Positions 11,313 through 21,293 of a DNA stretch of 64,000 nucleotides are shown in pieces. How positions within the stretch are numbered: position 1 is the stretch's first letter; every line of letters begins with the position of its first letter. This stretch comes from Superficieibacter sp. 1612_C1 (GTDB lineage: Bacteria; Pseudomonadota; Gammaproteobacteria; Enterobacterales; Enterobacteriaceae). The stretch is from the NCBI RefSeq assembly GCF_015234305.1, contig NZ_JADGMI010000005.1, forward strand, positions 186,001-250,000, in the 5' to 3' direction. A program made the translations under genes and the position numbers. The notes beneath the pieces are model-generated. The model was not told the origin of the DNA and did no database searches. It saw only the letters and a program-made list of their open reading frames with translations.

Positions 11313-11429
11313 GCGTTTCTCCTTCAACGTGAAATTTGGATTTATTAAACAAACGTTTTTAATGGTAAAGGATGCCCCTGCCGTTGTGAAAAACAAATTG
11401 GCTATTAAATATAGGGGGTCAACAGAGAC

Positions 11430-11586
11430 AAAAAAGCCAGCTTTCGCTGGCTTGAGTTGATGACAAACCGTCCGTGGAACACGGGGCGACCACCGGGTTG
11501 GGCCTCCCTCCGGGAACCCAATCCCGGTGTTTCCCCTGACAACCTATTTTGTCAGCAGTCTGAAGCCAGCTTGCGCTGGCTTTTTG
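11430..11586. ncRNA. Structured intergenic element bounded by two opposing terminators; candidate small RNA
   Basis: Two near-identical terminator hairpins bound this stretch. AGCCAGCTTTCGCTGGCT at 11435-11452 has a T-run in the minus direction (plus-strand A-run 11429-11434), and AGCCAGCTTGCGCTGGCT at 11564-11581 has a T-run in the plus direction. Between them TGACAAA (11461-11467) pairs with TTTGTCA (11548-11554), enclosing a long GC-rich hairpin with CACCGGGTTGGG (11491-11502) and CCCAATCCCGGTG (11517-11529). It could be the carB 3' end with a compound terminator, a 3'-UTR-derived small RNA, or a separate small RNA. I cannot name a known RNA family. Confidence 0.45.
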
Positions 11587-11600
11587 TTAATGCCTGATTT

Positions 11601-14600
11601 TTACTTCTGAATCTGCGCGTGCATTTCCTGCACTGACGTCACCTTCTCAGTGGCATCCGCATTCAGCGCCATCGCGGTAGCAAAACCGCCATTCAGCGTG
11701 GTGTCATAATGCACTTTATATTGCAGCGCGCTGCGGCGGATCAGTTTGGAGTCTTCAATCGCCTGACGCCCTGCGGTGGTGTTGATGATGTAGGTGTATT
11801 CGCCATTCTTGATACGGTCCTGAATGTGCGGACGGCCTTCATGCACCTTGTTGACCAGACGGGGGTTGATCCCGGCTTCACCGAGCACCACCGCTGTACC
11901 GTGAGTCGCATCCAGCTCAAAGCCCTGCTTAAGCAGCTTCGCGGCCAGATCCACCACCCGCTCTTTATCACCCTCACGAACCGAGAGCAGCGCACGCCCT
12001 TTTTTCTTCATGGTCGAATTGCTGCCCAGTTGCGCTTTGGCAAAGGCTTCGGCGAAGGTGCGCCCGACGCCCATCACTTCTCCGGTAGAGCGCATTTCTG
12101 GCCCCAACAGCGGGTCAACGCCCGGGAATTTGTTGAACGGCAGCACCACCTCTTTCACCGAGAAATAGGGCGGGATGATCTCTTTGGTCACGCCCTGTTC
12201 GGTCAGCGTTCTGCCCGCCATCACCCGCGCCGCCACTTTCGCCAGCGGTACGCCGGTGGCTTTGGAGACGAACGGGACGGTACGCGCTGCACGCGGGTTA
12301 ACTTCAATCAGGTAGACTTCGTTATCTTTAACGGCAAATTGCACGTTCATCAGACCACGAACCTGCAATTCAAAGGCCAGCTTCTGCACCTGCTGACGCA
12401 TCACGTCCTGAATTTCCTGGCTCAGGGTGTAAGCCGGCAGCGAGCAGGCAGAGTCGCCGGAGTGGACGCCCGCCTGTTCGATATGCTCCATGATGCCGCC
12501 AATCAGCACGATTTCACCGTCGCAGATGGCGTCCACATCCACTTCTACCGCATCGTCAAGGAAGCGATCCAGCAGCACCGGCGCATCGTTAGAGACGCTG
12601 ACGGCGGTCTGGAAGTAGCGACGCAGGTCGATTTCGTCGTAGACGATCTCCATCGCCCGACCGCCGAGTACGTAGGACGGGCGCACCACCAGCGGGTAGC
12701 CAATCTCTTTAGCTTTTTCGACAGCCATTTCAATCGCGGTCACGGTGGCGTTCGCAGGCTGTTTCAGCTTCAGGCGGTCAACCGCCTGCTGGAAGCGTTC
12801 GCGATCTTCTGCGCGGTCGATGGCATCCGGGCTGGTACCGATAACCGGTACGCCAGCGGCTTCCAGTGCGCGCGCCAGTTTCAGCGGTGTCTGGCCGCCG
12901 TACTGGACGATAACGCCTTTTGGTTTCTCGATGCGCACGATTTCCAGCACGTCTTCCAGGGTAACCGGCTCGAAGTACAGACGGTCGGAGGTGTCGTAGT
13001 CGGTAGAAACGGTTTCCGGGTTACAGTTGACCATAATGGTCTCGTAGCCGTCTTCGCGCAGCGCCAGCGAGGCGTGAACGCAGCAGTAATCGAATTCGAT
13101 GCCCTGGCCGATACGGTTCGGACCGCCGCCGAGGACCATGATTTTATCGCGGTCAACGGACGGGTTGGCTTCGCATTCCTCTTCATAGGTGGAGTACATG
13201 TACGCGGTATCGGTGGCGAACTCCGCCGCGCAGGTATCGACACGTTTGTAGACCGGATGCAGGTTGTACTGGTCGCGCAGTTTGCGTACTTCCGCTTCGC
13301 GCACGCCCGCCAGCTGAGCCAGACGCGCGTCGGCAAACCCTTTGCGTTTCAACTGGCGCAGGAAATCAGCATCGAGGCCGTTAATGCCAACTTCAGCCAC
13401 TTTCTCTTCCAGACGCACCAGCTCTTCAATCTGCACCAGGAACCAGCGGTCGATATTGGTCAGGTTGAAAACGCCATCAACGGATAGCCCGGCACGGAAG
13501 GCATCGGCGATGTACCAGATACGCTCGGCACCGGCATCTTTCAGCTCGCGGCGGATTTTGGTCAGCGCATCGGCGTCGTCAAGATTCACTTTCGGATCAA
13601 AGCCAGTCGCGCCCACTTCCAGACCGCGTAGCGCTTTTTGCAGCGACTCCTGCTGGGTGCGGCCAATCGCCATCACTTCGCCGACCGATTTCATCTGGGT
13701 GGTCAGGCGGTCATTCGCGCCGACGAATTTTTCAAAGTTAAAGCGGGGAATTTTGGTGACGACATAATCAATGGACGGCTCAAACGAGGCCGGGGTACGG
13801 CCGCCGGTGATGTCGTTCATCAGCTCGTCAAGGGTATAACCTACCGCCAGTTTCGCCGCCACTTTGGCAATCGGGAAGCCGGTCGCTTTCGAAGCCAGCG
13901 CCGAGGAGCGGGAAACACGCGGGTTCATTTCGATAACAATCAGACGACCATCTTTCGGGTTGACCGAGAACTGGACGTTAGAGCCGCCGGTTTCAACGCC
14001 GATTTCACGCAGCACCGCCATCGAGGCGTTACGCATGATTTGATACTCTTTATCGGTCAGGGTCTGTGCCGGGGCAACGGTGATGGAGTCGCCGGTATGG
14101 ATGCCCATCGCATCGAAGTTTTCGATGGAGCAGACAATGATGCAGTTGTCGTTCTTATCGCGCACCACTTCCATCTCGTACTCTTTCCAGCCAATCAGCG
14201 ATTCATCAATCAGCAGTTCGTTGGTCGGCGAGAGATCCAGCCCGCGGGCGCAGATCTCTTCAAACTCTTCGCGGTTATAAGCGATACCGCCGCCGGTGCC
14301 GCCCATAGTAAAGGAGGGGCGGATAATGCACGGATAGCCAACGTCGGCGGCTACGGCCAGCGCCTCTTCCATGTTGTGCGCGATACCGGAACGCGCGGTA
14401 TCCAGGCCGATTTTTTTCATCGCCACGTCGAAACGGCGACGGTCTTCGGCTTTATCAATCGCGTCCGCGGTGGCACCAATCATGGTGACGCCGAACTCGT
14501 CGAGCACGCCCTGGCGCTCCAGCTCCAGCGCACAGTTCAGCGCCGTCTGACCGCCCATGGTCGGAAGCACTGCGTCCGGGCGCTCTTTTTCGATGATTTT

Positions 14601-14825
14601 ACGCACCACTTCCCAGTGGATCGGCTCGATATAGGTCGCATCGGCCATTTCCGGGTCGGTCATGATGGTGGCCGGGTTGGAGTTCACCAGAATGACGCGG
14701 TAGCCCTCTTCGCGCAGCGCTTTACACGCCTGCGCGCCGGAGTAGTCGAATTCACACGCCTGGCCGATAACAATCGGGCCAGCGCCCAGAATCAGGATAC
14801 TTTTTATGTCTGTACGTTTTGGCAT
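11601..14825 (-). CDS. carB: Carbamoyl-phosphate synthase large subunit CarB
   Basis: The 1074-residue protein matches E. coli CarB (1073). It consists of two homologous ATP-grasp halves followed by the C-terminal MGS-like allosteric domain ([20 protein letters not shown]), where UMP inhibits and ornithine activates. The start [22 protein letters not shown] and the second-half nucleotide site [20 protein letters not shown] are intact. CarB makes carbamoyl phosphate from bicarbonate, two ATP and ammonia channelled from CarA, feeding both arginine and pyrimidine synthesis. It starts 18 bases after carA ends. Confidence 0.98.
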   Translation of the reverse strand: MPKRTDIKSILILGAGPIVIGQACEFDYSGAQACKALREEGYRVILVNSNPATIMTDPEMADATYIEPIHWEVVRKIIEKERPDAVLPTMGGQTALNCALELERQGVLDEFGVTMIGATADAIDKAEDRRRFDVAMKKIGLDTARSGIAHNMEEALAVAADVGYPCIIRPSFTMGGTGGGIAYNREEFEEICARGLDLSPTNELLIDESLIGWKEYEMEVVRDKNDNCIIVCSIENFDAMGIHTGDSITVAPAQTLTDKEYQIMRNASMAVLREIGVETGGSNVQFSVNPKDGRLIVIEMNPRVSRSSALASKATGFPIAKVAAKLAVGYTLDELMNDITGGRTPASFEPSIDYVVTKIPRFNFEKFVGANDRLTTQMKSVGEVMAIGRTQQESLQKALRGLEVGATGFDPKVNLDDADALTKIRRELKDAGAERIWYIADAFRAGLSVDGVFNLTNIDRWFLVQIEELVRLEEKVAEVGINGLDADFLRQLKRKGFADARLAQLAGVREAEVRKLRDQYNLHPVYKRVDTCAAEFATDTAYMYSTYEEECEANPSVDRDKIMVLGGGPNRIGQGIEFDYCCVHASLALREDGYETIMVNCNPETVSTDYDTSDRLYFEPVTLEDVLEIVRIEKPKGVIVQYGGQTPLKLARALEAAGVPVIGTSPDAIDRAEDRERFQQAVDRLKLKQPANATVTAIEMAVEKAKEIGYPLVVRPSYVLGGRAMEIVYDEIDLRRYFQTAVSVSNDAPVLLDRFLDDAVEVDVDAICDGEIVLIGGIMEHIEQAGVHSGDSACSLPAYTLSQEIQDVMRQQVQKLAFELQVRGLMNVQFAVKDNEVYLIEVNPRAARTVPFVSKATGVPLAKVAARVMAGRTLTEQGVTKEIIPPYFSVKEVVLPFNKFPGVDPLLGPEMRSTGEVMGVGRTFAEAFAKAQLGSNSTMKKKGRALLSVREGDKERVVDLAAKLLKQGFELDATHGTAVVLGEAGINPRLVNKVHEGRPHIQDRIKNGEYTYIINTTAGRQAIEDSKLIRRSALQYKVHYDTTLNGGFATAMALNADATEKVTSVQEMHAQIQK

Positions 14826-14843
14826 GGCTCTCTTAACTCCTGA

Positions 14844-15992
14844 TTATTTCGCGGACTGACGGTAAAGCTCGATTAACGCAATGAAATGGTCGAACAGCGG
14901 CGCGGCATCGTGCGGGCCGGGGCTGGCTTCCGGATGCCCCTGGAAACTGAACGCTGGTTTGTCGGTACGGTGAATGCCCTGCAAGGTGCCGTCGAACAGC
15001 GATTTATGCGTCACGCGCAACGTGGCGGGCATGGTCGCTTCGTCAACCGCAAAGCCGTGGTTCTGCGCGGTGATCATCACGGTGTTGTTGTCGATATCTT
15101 TTACCGGATGGTTGCCGCCGTGGTGGCCGAACTTCATCTTCACGGTTTTTGCGCCGCTGGCCAGCGCCAGCAGCTGATGGCCGAGGCAGATGCCGAAGAC
15201 CGGAATGTCGGTCTCAAGGAATTTCTGGATTGCGGTGATGGCATAGTCGCACGGTGCCGGGTCGCCGGGGCCGTTGGAGAGAAAAATGCCGTCCGGGTTC
15301 ATCTTCAGCACCTCTTCGGCAGAGGTCTGCGCCGGAACGATGGTCAGGCGGCAGCCGCGATCCACCAGCATACGCAGAATGTTGCGCTTCGCACCGTAGT
15401 CATAGGCAACGACGTGGAATGGCAGTTCTTCTTCGGCTTTCGCTTCCGGCAGTTCACCTGCCAGCGTCCAGCTGCCCTGCGTCCAGCTATAGGTTTCCGC
15501 TGTCGTCACTTCTTTTGCCAGGTCCATGCCGTTCAGGCCGGGAAACGCTTTCGCTTTTTCCAGCGCTAACGCCGCATCCGGGTTATCTCCGGCGATGATG
15601 CAGCCGTTCTGCGCGCCTTTCTCACGCAGCAGACGGGTCAACTTACGGGTATCGATATCGGCAATGGCGACAATGTTATGGCGTTTGAGATAAGAAGAGA
15701 GGTCTTCGGTGTTGCGGTAGTTGCTGGCTATCAGCGGCAGGTCGCGAATGATAAGTCCTTGTGCATGGACCTGAGAGGATTCTTCATCAGCTTCATTGGT
15801 GCCGACATTACCGATATGGGGATAAGTTAGAGTGACGATTTGGCGGGAGTAGGAAGGATCAGTGAGGATTTCTTGATAACCGGTCATTGAAGTATTGAAA
15901 ACGACTTCCCCAACCGCCGAACCCGTTGCCCCGATGGCCCGACCGTGAAACTGGGTTCCGTCTTCCAGAACCAATAGCGCTGACTTAATCAA
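14844..15992 (-). CDS. carA: Carbamoyl-phosphate synthase small subunit CarA
   Basis: This 382-residue glutamine amidotransferase releases ammonia for CarB. I start it at the TTG at 15992, preceded by GGAGGGTG, because that gives the exact length and N-terminus ([16 protein letters not shown]) of E. coli CarA, which also starts at TTG. An upstream ATG would add nine residues. The class I triad is present: nucleophile cysteine in [13 protein letters not shown], and histidine and glutamate in [10 protein letters not shown]. The upstream region carries ARG boxes and a PurR box, matching the known dual control of carAB. Confidence 0.97.
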   Translation of the reverse strand: MIKSALLVLEDGTQFHGRAIGATGSAVGEVVFNTSMTGYQEILTDPSYSRQIVTLTYPHIGNVGTNEADEESSQVHAQGLIIRDLPLIASNYRNTEDLSSYLKRHNIVAIADIDTRKLTRLLREKGAQNGCIIAGDNPDAALALEKAKAFPGLNGMDLAKEVTTAETYSWTQGSWTLAGELPEAKAEEELPFHVVAYDYGAKRNILRMLVDRGCRLTIVPAQTSAEEVLKMNPDGIFLSNGPGDPAPCDYAITAIQKFLETDIPVFGICLGHQLLALASGAKTVKMKFGHHGGNHPVKDIDNNTVMITAQNHGFAVDEATMPATLRVTHKSLFDGTLQGIHRTDKPAFSFQGHPEASPGPHDAAPLFDHFIALIELYRQSAK

Positions 15993-16004
15993 AACACCCT
16001 CCAG

Positions 16005-16039
16005 AGAATATTCACTCACTTTATTTGCATATTAATTCA
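16005..16039 (-). promoter_or_regulatory. Tandem ARG boxes in the carAB control region
   Basis: On the minus strand TGAATTAATATGCA (16039-16026) and TGAGTGAATATTCT (16018-16005) each resemble the ArgR half-site pattern TGAAT-N4-ATTCA. Their centres are exactly 21 bases apart, the normal spacing for one ArgR hexamer. They lie just before the carA TTG start, where E. coli has its arginine-repressed downstream promoter (P2). Confidence 0.85.
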
Positions 16040-16212
16040 TAAATATGGCGTGAATCAATGCAAATTTCGTTTACCGGTGGATTTCTGGCAAACGGCGGCA
16101 TTTTGCAGATAAGTCGTCTCAAAGTCAACTCAAAGCACGATTTATATTATTCTTTTGCGCCACCCATGAAGAATAGGGGCTTTTTCCCGCAAAAACCCCT
16201 GCTGCAATGCCA

Positions 16213-16228
16213 ACGAAAACGCTTGCGC
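16213..16228 (-). promoter_or_regulatory. PurR operator upstream of carAB
   Basis: Read on the minus strand this is GCGCAAGCGTTTTCGT, which matches the PurR consensus ACGCAAACGTTTTCNT at nearly every position. E. coli carAB is known to be repressed by PurR at a site upstream of its first promoter; this copy lies about 220 bases from the carA start. Confidence 0.8.
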
Positions 16229-16372
16229 CAGCAGATAGCTGATAAAAAATTACTGAAGGGCAAAAAACAAGCGGAGAAGAAGATAATTTAGCGGAAAAGG
16301 ATTTTAAAAGCGCATAAAAAGCATAATTATCGTCATTACAGACAATAATTCACGAAATTAAGGTAAAATAAT

Positions 16373-16418
16373 AGGGCAATAAAATATTGCCCTTTGTAAT
16401 CAATAGATTGAGATTACA
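16373..16418 (-). terminator. Two stem-loops after dapB
   Basis: Beyond the dapB stop, transcripts pass TTGTAATC ... GATTACAA (about 16394-16419) and then GGGCAAT ... ATTGCCC (16374-16392), which is followed by the T-rich ATTATTTT. The second hairpin is the better terminator candidate. Confidence 0.55.
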
Positions 16419-16447
16419 ATAACCACATCACGATGGGTAATAAATGC

Positions 16448-17284
<837 letters not shown>

Positions 17285-17402
17285 TTAAAAAATGATTACA
17301 AAACGTTCTCAGGTTAACCAGCCCGACGAAAAGCTGCCAGCCGAAAACAGCGATAATAAGAAATTTATGTTAAAGCGACGCCAGTATCAGTAAAAGACAT
17401 AG

Positions 17403-18413
17403 TTAACGAAAGCCGCACGACTCGCGCACCACTAATGCCGGAGGCAGAATGATGCTTTTAGGCGGTTCATCATTGCCCTGGATGCGGCTAAACAACAGCT
17501 CTCCGGCCTTACGGCCAATCTCTTTCGCGGCGACCGATACGGTGGTTAGCGCTGGCTGCACCAGCGCCGCCTCGCTGATATCATCAAATCCCACCAGCGC
17601 AAAGTCGCGTCCCGGCTCCCGCCCCAGTTTACGCAGCGCCTGCATGACGCCCAGCGCGACGATATCCTGATAACACACCGCGGCGGTAATTTGCGGATAC
17701 TGGTTAAACAGCGTCTCCGCTACCCGTGAACCGTCGCTTTGGCTGGCCTCTGCGGTAACCAGCCATTCCGCTTTTGGCGCAATGCCATTTTCCAGCAGCT
17801 TACTGGTAAAGCCGCCGATGCGCTGCGCGCGCGTCCTGGAGCGCTGGCTGCCGCCGATAAAGGCAATATGTCGGTGCCCCAGTTTCAACAGATGCGCGGT
17901 CGCCATTTGCGTTCCCAGAAAATTATCTGTACCTACAAAGTCAAAACCCGGATCGTCCGGCGGACGCACCACCATAATGGCCGGAATATTGCGGCGTTTT
18001 AACGCCTCGAAAAAGGCACGGGGTGTCTCGCGTGCCGCGCAGAGCACCATACCGCAGGCGTTATTGCGCATTAATGAATCGACAAACTTTTGCTGCCGCT
18101 CGCAGGACTCTTCACTGTTCGCCAGAAACAGCAACAGCTCATGGCGTTCCATTTCATGACTTAATCCCGCCGTCATTTCGCCATAAAACGGGTTGGTAAT
18201 ATCATGCAGCAATAATCCGACCTGGTTGCTGCTGCGGTTACGTAAGTTGGCGGCGGTCTGGTTATAGACGTATCCGGACTCATCCAGCGCTTTCAGCACC
18301 CGTTCACGCGTCGCCTGCGAAATGCGTCCCCGGTTACGTAACACCATGGATACCGTCGCCGTAGAGACCCCGGCGCGCTTTGCAACCTCCGCCAGCGTAA
18401 TTGTGGTCATCAT
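17403..18413 (-). CDS. LacI-family transcriptional repressor of the sugar-PTS locus
   Basis: The 336-residue protein has an N-terminal LacI helix-turn-helix (TLAEVAKRAGVSTATVSMVL, about residues 5-24), the hinge region near residue 50-60, and a periplasmic-binding-protein-like effector domain (VGLLLHDITNPFYGEM, FVGTDNFLGTQMATAHLLKLGHRHIAFIGG). It is divergent from the mannose-family PTS operon, with 186 bases between. A near-copy of the operator-like 16-mer lies 22 bases before its own start, suggesting autoregulation. The effector is unknown; a sugar phosphate or disaccharide phosphate of the pathway is a reasonable guess. Confidence 0.88.
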   Translation of the reverse strand: MMTTITLAEVAKRAGVSTATVSMVLRNRGRISQATRERVLKALDESGYVYNQTAANLRNRSSNQVGLLLHDITNPFYGEMTAGLSHEMERHELLLFLANSEESCERQQKFVDSLMRNNACGMVLCAARETPRAFFEALKRRNIPAIMVVRPPDDPGFDFVGTDNFLGTQMATAHLLKLGHRHIAFIGGSQRSRTRAQRIGGFTSKLLENGIAPKAEWLVTAEASQSDGSRVAETLFNQYPQITAAVCYQDIVALGVMQALRKLGREPGRDFALVGFDDISEAALVQPALTTVSVAAKEIGRKAGELLFSRIQGNDEPPKSIILPPALVVRESCGFR

Positions 18414-18434
18414 CTCCTCCCTCTTTTTATAATA

Positions 18435-18450
18435 GATTAATCGAATAACC
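18435..18450 (-). promoter_or_regulatory. Operator-like site before the LacI-family gene (one mismatch)
   Basis: GATTAATCGAATAACC differs at one base from the exact 16-mer GATTAATCGATTAACC at 27190. It sits 22 bases upstream of the regulator's start, a position suited to autoregulation, with its centre about 122 bases from the centre of the operon site at 18557. Confidence 0.7.
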
Positions 18451-18524
18451 TTTTTAATGCCTGATTCTTTGTGACTCGATTCACATATCCCACCGCAGAT
18501 CGCCCTGACCTGCCATAAATGACG

Positions 18525-18541
18525 GGTTAATCGCGTTAACC
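18525..18541. promoter_or_regulatory. Inverted repeat GGTTAA-N5-TTAACC in the divergent control region
   Basis: GGTTAATCGCGTTAACC is a perfect six-base inverted repeat. It resembles the 16-bp operator sites but has one extra central base, so it may be a second, weaker operator or a site for another protein. Confidence 0.4.
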
Positions 18542-18556
18542 ACTCTTTTCATATGA

Positions 18557-18572
18557 GGTTAATCGATTAATC
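18557..18572 (+). promoter_or_regulatory. Operator-like palindrome before the PTS operon
   Basis: GGTTAATCGATTAATC has a central CG, as LacI-family operators do. It ends 27 bases before the ATG of the first operon gene. The exact reverse complement occurs at 27190-27205 before the convergent cupin operon, so both operons carry the site in the same orientation relative to their genes. Confidence 0.85.
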
Positions 18573-18599
18573 TTAGCGTAGTCATTATGGAGAGATAAC

Positions 18600-20348
18600 A
18601 TGAACAAAACCCGGTATGACAGATTCCCGGAGGTGGCCGTTACGGGATATCACAATCAGGCCTGGCGCGGCTGGGAATCGATTATGGCGGTGCTGAAGGC
18701 GCGGCTTTCCGGCGCGGCCCGCACGGTGTTAGTTATCGATTGTTACCCCGGTGTACGGCTTAATGAGCTGCAATCACAGCTGTTGGCGGATTTCAACGCT
18801 GCGCTGACGATCAATAGTGAGACCGCACGAAAAAATACGCAGGCGCTGCATCATCTTCTGGCCCGTAATCTGACGGATGACCGGGTCTTTGGCGTTCTCT
18901 CCTGCCATCAGCTTCACGAATTTTTCGATGATGCGCAGCTGAACGCCTTGCGTCTACAGGTTGAGAAGATCCAGAGCGGGCTGGTGATCGTCTACGGGCC
19001 TGGCGCATCGCTGGTCCATCCTGGCGACGTGCTGATCTACGCCGATATGCCGCGCTGGGAAATCCAGCAGCGCATGCGCAGCGGCGAACTGGGCAACTGG
19101 GGCGCGGAAAATAGCGATGAAGAGATGCTCAGGCGTTACAAACGCGCCTTCTTCGTCGAATGGCGCGTTTTTGATCGGCATAAAACGCCGCTGCTCAAAC
19201 GCATGGATTATCTGCTGGATACGACCGTCGCCGATGCCCCCGCGATGGTTAGCGGCGAGGCGCTGCGCGCGGGGCTGGAACAAACGACCCGGCGGCCCTT
19301 CCGCGTTATGCCGTTCTTCGATCCCGGCGTGTGGGGCGGCCAGTGGATGAAAGAAAGATTCGATCTCGATCCCTCAGCGCCGAACTACGCATGGTGTTTT
19401 GATTGCGTGCCCGAGGAAAACAGCCTGCTGCTACGTTTTGGCAATGTGCGGATCGAGATCCCCTCTCAGGATCTGGTACTGCTCTACCCCCGCCCACTGC
19501 TGGGGGAGAAAGTCCATGCTCGTTTCGGCGCGGAGTTTCCGATCCGCTTTGATTTTCTCGACACCATCGGCGGTCAGAACCTGAGTTTCCAGGTGCATCC
19601 CCTGACGGAGTACATTCAGCAGCAGTTTGGCATGCACTATACCCAGGATGAGAGCTACTACATTCTGGATGCGGAACCCGGCGCAACCGTGTATCTGGGC
19701 ACCAAAACCGGAACGCAGCCGCAGGCGATGCTGGCGGATCTGCATGCGGCGCAACGCGGCGAAAAATCCTTTGACGATGACCGTTTTGTTAACGCGATCC
19801 CGGCCCACAAGCACGATCACTTTCTGATCCCGGCAGGCACGGTGCACTGCTCCGGCGCGGGAACAATGGTGCTGGAGATCAGCGCTACGCCGTATATTTT
19901 TACCTTCAAGCTGTGGGACTGGGGCCGCCTGGGAATGGACGGCCTGCCCCGTCCGGTGCATCTGAACCACGGCGAGCAGGTGATTGACTGGCAGCGCAAT
20001 ACCGACTGGGTGATGCAAAACCTGGTCAACCGTATCGAACCGCTGGCGGAAGGCGACGGCTGGCGCGAAGAGCGTACCGGCCTGCATGAGCGTGAATTTA
20101 TTGAAACCCGCCGTCACTGGTTTACCGCCCCCGTCCTGCACCATACCCACGGCGGCGTGAACGTGCTCAATCTGGTGGAGGGTGAGGAAGCGCGGGTGGA
20201 AAGCCCCTCCGGCGCTTTTGAACCCTTTATTGTGCGCTACGCCGAAACGTTCATCATCCCGGCGAGCGTGGGCGAGTACCGCATTTCGCCGTGGGGGAAA
20301 GGTCAGGGTCAGCAACTGGCGACGATCAAAGCCTGGGTAAGGGGGTAA
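18600..20348 (+). CDS. Long class I mannose-6-phosphate-isomerase-like protein
   Basis: The product is 582 residues, much longer than ordinary ManA (about 390). The C-terminal part, from about residue 230, has the cupin metal site of class I phosphomannose isomerases: LSFQVHPLTEYIQQQFG, a glutamate in DESYYILDAEPGA, and a histidine in IPAGTVHCSGAGTMVLEIS. The N-terminal 230 residues (with TVLVIDCYPGVRLNEL and LVIVYGPGASLVHPGDVLIYADM) belong to no isomerase I know and loosely recall a nucleotide- or phosphate-binding alpha/beta domain. It is first in the PTS operon, with GGAGAGATAAC before its ATG, so it probably isomerises the sugar phosphate the PTS delivers. The actual substrate is unknown. 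Confidence 0.75.
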   Translation: MNKTRYDRFPEVAVTGYHNQAWRGWESIMAVLKARLSGAARTVLVIDCYPGVRLNELQSQLLADFNAALTINSETARKNTQALHHLLARNLTDDRVFGVLSCHQLHEFFDDAQLNALRLQVEKIQSGLVIVYGPGASLVHPGDVLIYADMPRWEIQQRMRSGELGNWGAENSDEEMLRRYKRAFFVEWRVFDRHKTPLLKRMDYLLDTTVADAPAMVSGEALRAGLEQTTRRPFRVMPFFDPGVWGGQWMKERFDLDPSAPNYAWCFDCVPEENSLLLRFGNVRIEIPSQDLVLLYPRPLLGEKVHARFGAEFPIRFDFLDTIGGQNLSFQVHPLTEYIQQQFGMHYTQDESYYILDAEPGATVYLGTKTGTQPQAMLADLHAAQRGEKSFDDDRFVNAIPAHKHDHFLIPAGTVHCSGAGTMVLEISATPYIFTFKLWDWGRLGMDGLPRPVHLNHGEQVIDWQRNTDWVMQNLVNRIEPLAEGDGWREERTGLHEREFIETRRHWFTAPVLHHTHGGVNVLNLVEGEEARVESPSGAFEPFIVRYAETFIIPASVGEYRISPWGKGQGQQLATIKAWVRG

Positions 20349-20350
20349 TC

Positions 20351-20779
20351 ATGATCCATTTTATTGTCGCCACGCATGGGCCGCTGGCGTTGGCCCTGCT
20401 GGAGAGCAGCCGGATGGTGTATGGCGAGCTACCCAACGTGCGGGCGGTGACGCTCACGGAAGAGGCGGGTATTGACGGTTTTCAACAGGCGTTTTCCCGC
20501 GTGCTGGCCGATGCCAGCGAAGGCGCGGATGGCGTACTGGTGCTGTGCGATATGCAAAGCGGCACGCCGTGGAATGTCGCCTGCCAGCGTGCATTTTCGC
20601 CTCAGACGACGCCGCCCGTGGCGGTCGTGGCGGGCGTTAACTTCCCTATGCTGCTGCAAACCGATGACGTGAGCCATTTTTGCGACGTGCAGGCCGCCGC
20701 CCGGCAACTTATCGCGCTGACTCACCCTACGCTGATCCAGGCGGTGCTGACAGTATCAGCCCAGCCGGATGATTTTTAA
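20351..20779 (+). CDS. Mannose-family PTS component IIA
   Basis: The 142-residue protein has the mannose-class IIA start MIHFIVATHGPLALALLES, in which His9 is the expected phosphorylation site that takes phosphate from HPr. The motif LVLCDMQSGTPWNVA corresponds to the family's second conserved block. The start ATG is two bases after the preceding stop, and IIB follows after nine bases. It is a free-standing cytoplasmic subunit here, not fused to IIB as in E. coli ManX. Confidence 0.9.
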   Translation: MIHFIVATHGPLALALLESSRMVYGELPNVRAVTLTEEAGIDGFQQAFSRVLADASEGADGVLVLCDMQSGTPWNVACQRAFSPQTTPPVAVVAGVNFPMLLQTDDVSHFCDVQAAARQLIALTHPTLIQAVLTVSAQPDDF

Positions 20780-20788
20780 GGAGTTGCT

Positions 20789-21283
20789 ATGAGTATTTCA
20801 TTTGTTCGCATCGACGACCGGGTTATTCACGGACAGCTGGTGACGCGCTGGGCGAAAGAATTGCCCTGCGACGGCATCGTCGCGATTGATGACGCCGTCG
20901 CCGCCGATCCGCTCCTCTCCTCAGTGATGAAAGGTGCCGTTCCGGATACCAAAGTCTGGCTCTTTACGACCGCCACGGCGATCGAAAAATTGCCGAAGGT
21001 GATCGCCAGTGAAAAAAATTACTTCGTGATCGGCAAATCGCCGGTCACGCTACAGCGCCTTGAGCAGGCCGGGATCAGCCTGAAAAATGCCAACGGCAAA
21101 ATTAACGTCGGCCCGATGAGCGCGCGTGCCAACACCACTACCATTGGCCCAAACCAGTCGGTCAATGGCGACGAGATTGCCGCGTTTAACTGGCTGACCG
21201 AGCGCGGGCACATTGTTGAATTCCGCCTGGTACCCGATGCCAGCGCTTATCAGTGGCAGGACGCCCGGCAAAAACTGAAATAA
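20789..21283 (+). CDS. Mannose-family PTS component IIB
   Basis: This 164-residue protein carries the family's N-terminal signature FVRIDDRVIHGQLVTRWAK, where His14 is the phosphorylated residue that passes phosphate to the incoming sugar. Mannose-class IIB proteins use histidine rather than cysteine. The residues PTLQ-type tail (VTLQRLEQAGISLKNANGKINVGPMS) is also typical. It is preceded by AGGAG and followed after ten bases by IIC. Confidence 0.92.
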   Translation: MSISFVRIDDRVIHGQLVTRWAKELPCDGIVAIDDAVAADPLLSSVMKGAVPDTKVWLFTTATAIEKLPKVIASEKNYFVIGKSPVTLQRLEQAGISLKNANGKINVGPMSARANTTTIGPNQSVNGDEIAAFNWLTERGHIVEFRLVPDASAYQWQDARQKLK

Positions 21284-21293
21284 GGAGGCGACG

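Larger units (their letters stand above)
16020..16447 (-). promoter_or_regulatory. carAB upstream region
   Basis: This 428-base gap between carA and dapB holds no credible gene. It contains one ARG box, a PurR box and, near the dapB end, two hairpins. It is AT-rich, as expected for the long carAB control region, where IHF, PepA, RutR and PurR act on the upstream promoter in E. coli. A 77-codon open frame inside it (16058-16291) has no family character and is left out. Confidence 0.6.

Noticed and set aside
11709-14843. Open frames of 592 and 401 codons opposite carB
   Set aside because: They are shadows of the GC-rich carB codons. The products show no family features, only His/Arg/Phe-rich sequence.
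16058-16291. A 77-codon open frame upstream of carA
   Set aside because: It overlaps the carAB control sites, has Lys/Gln/Arg-rich low-complexity composition and no ribosome-binding site.
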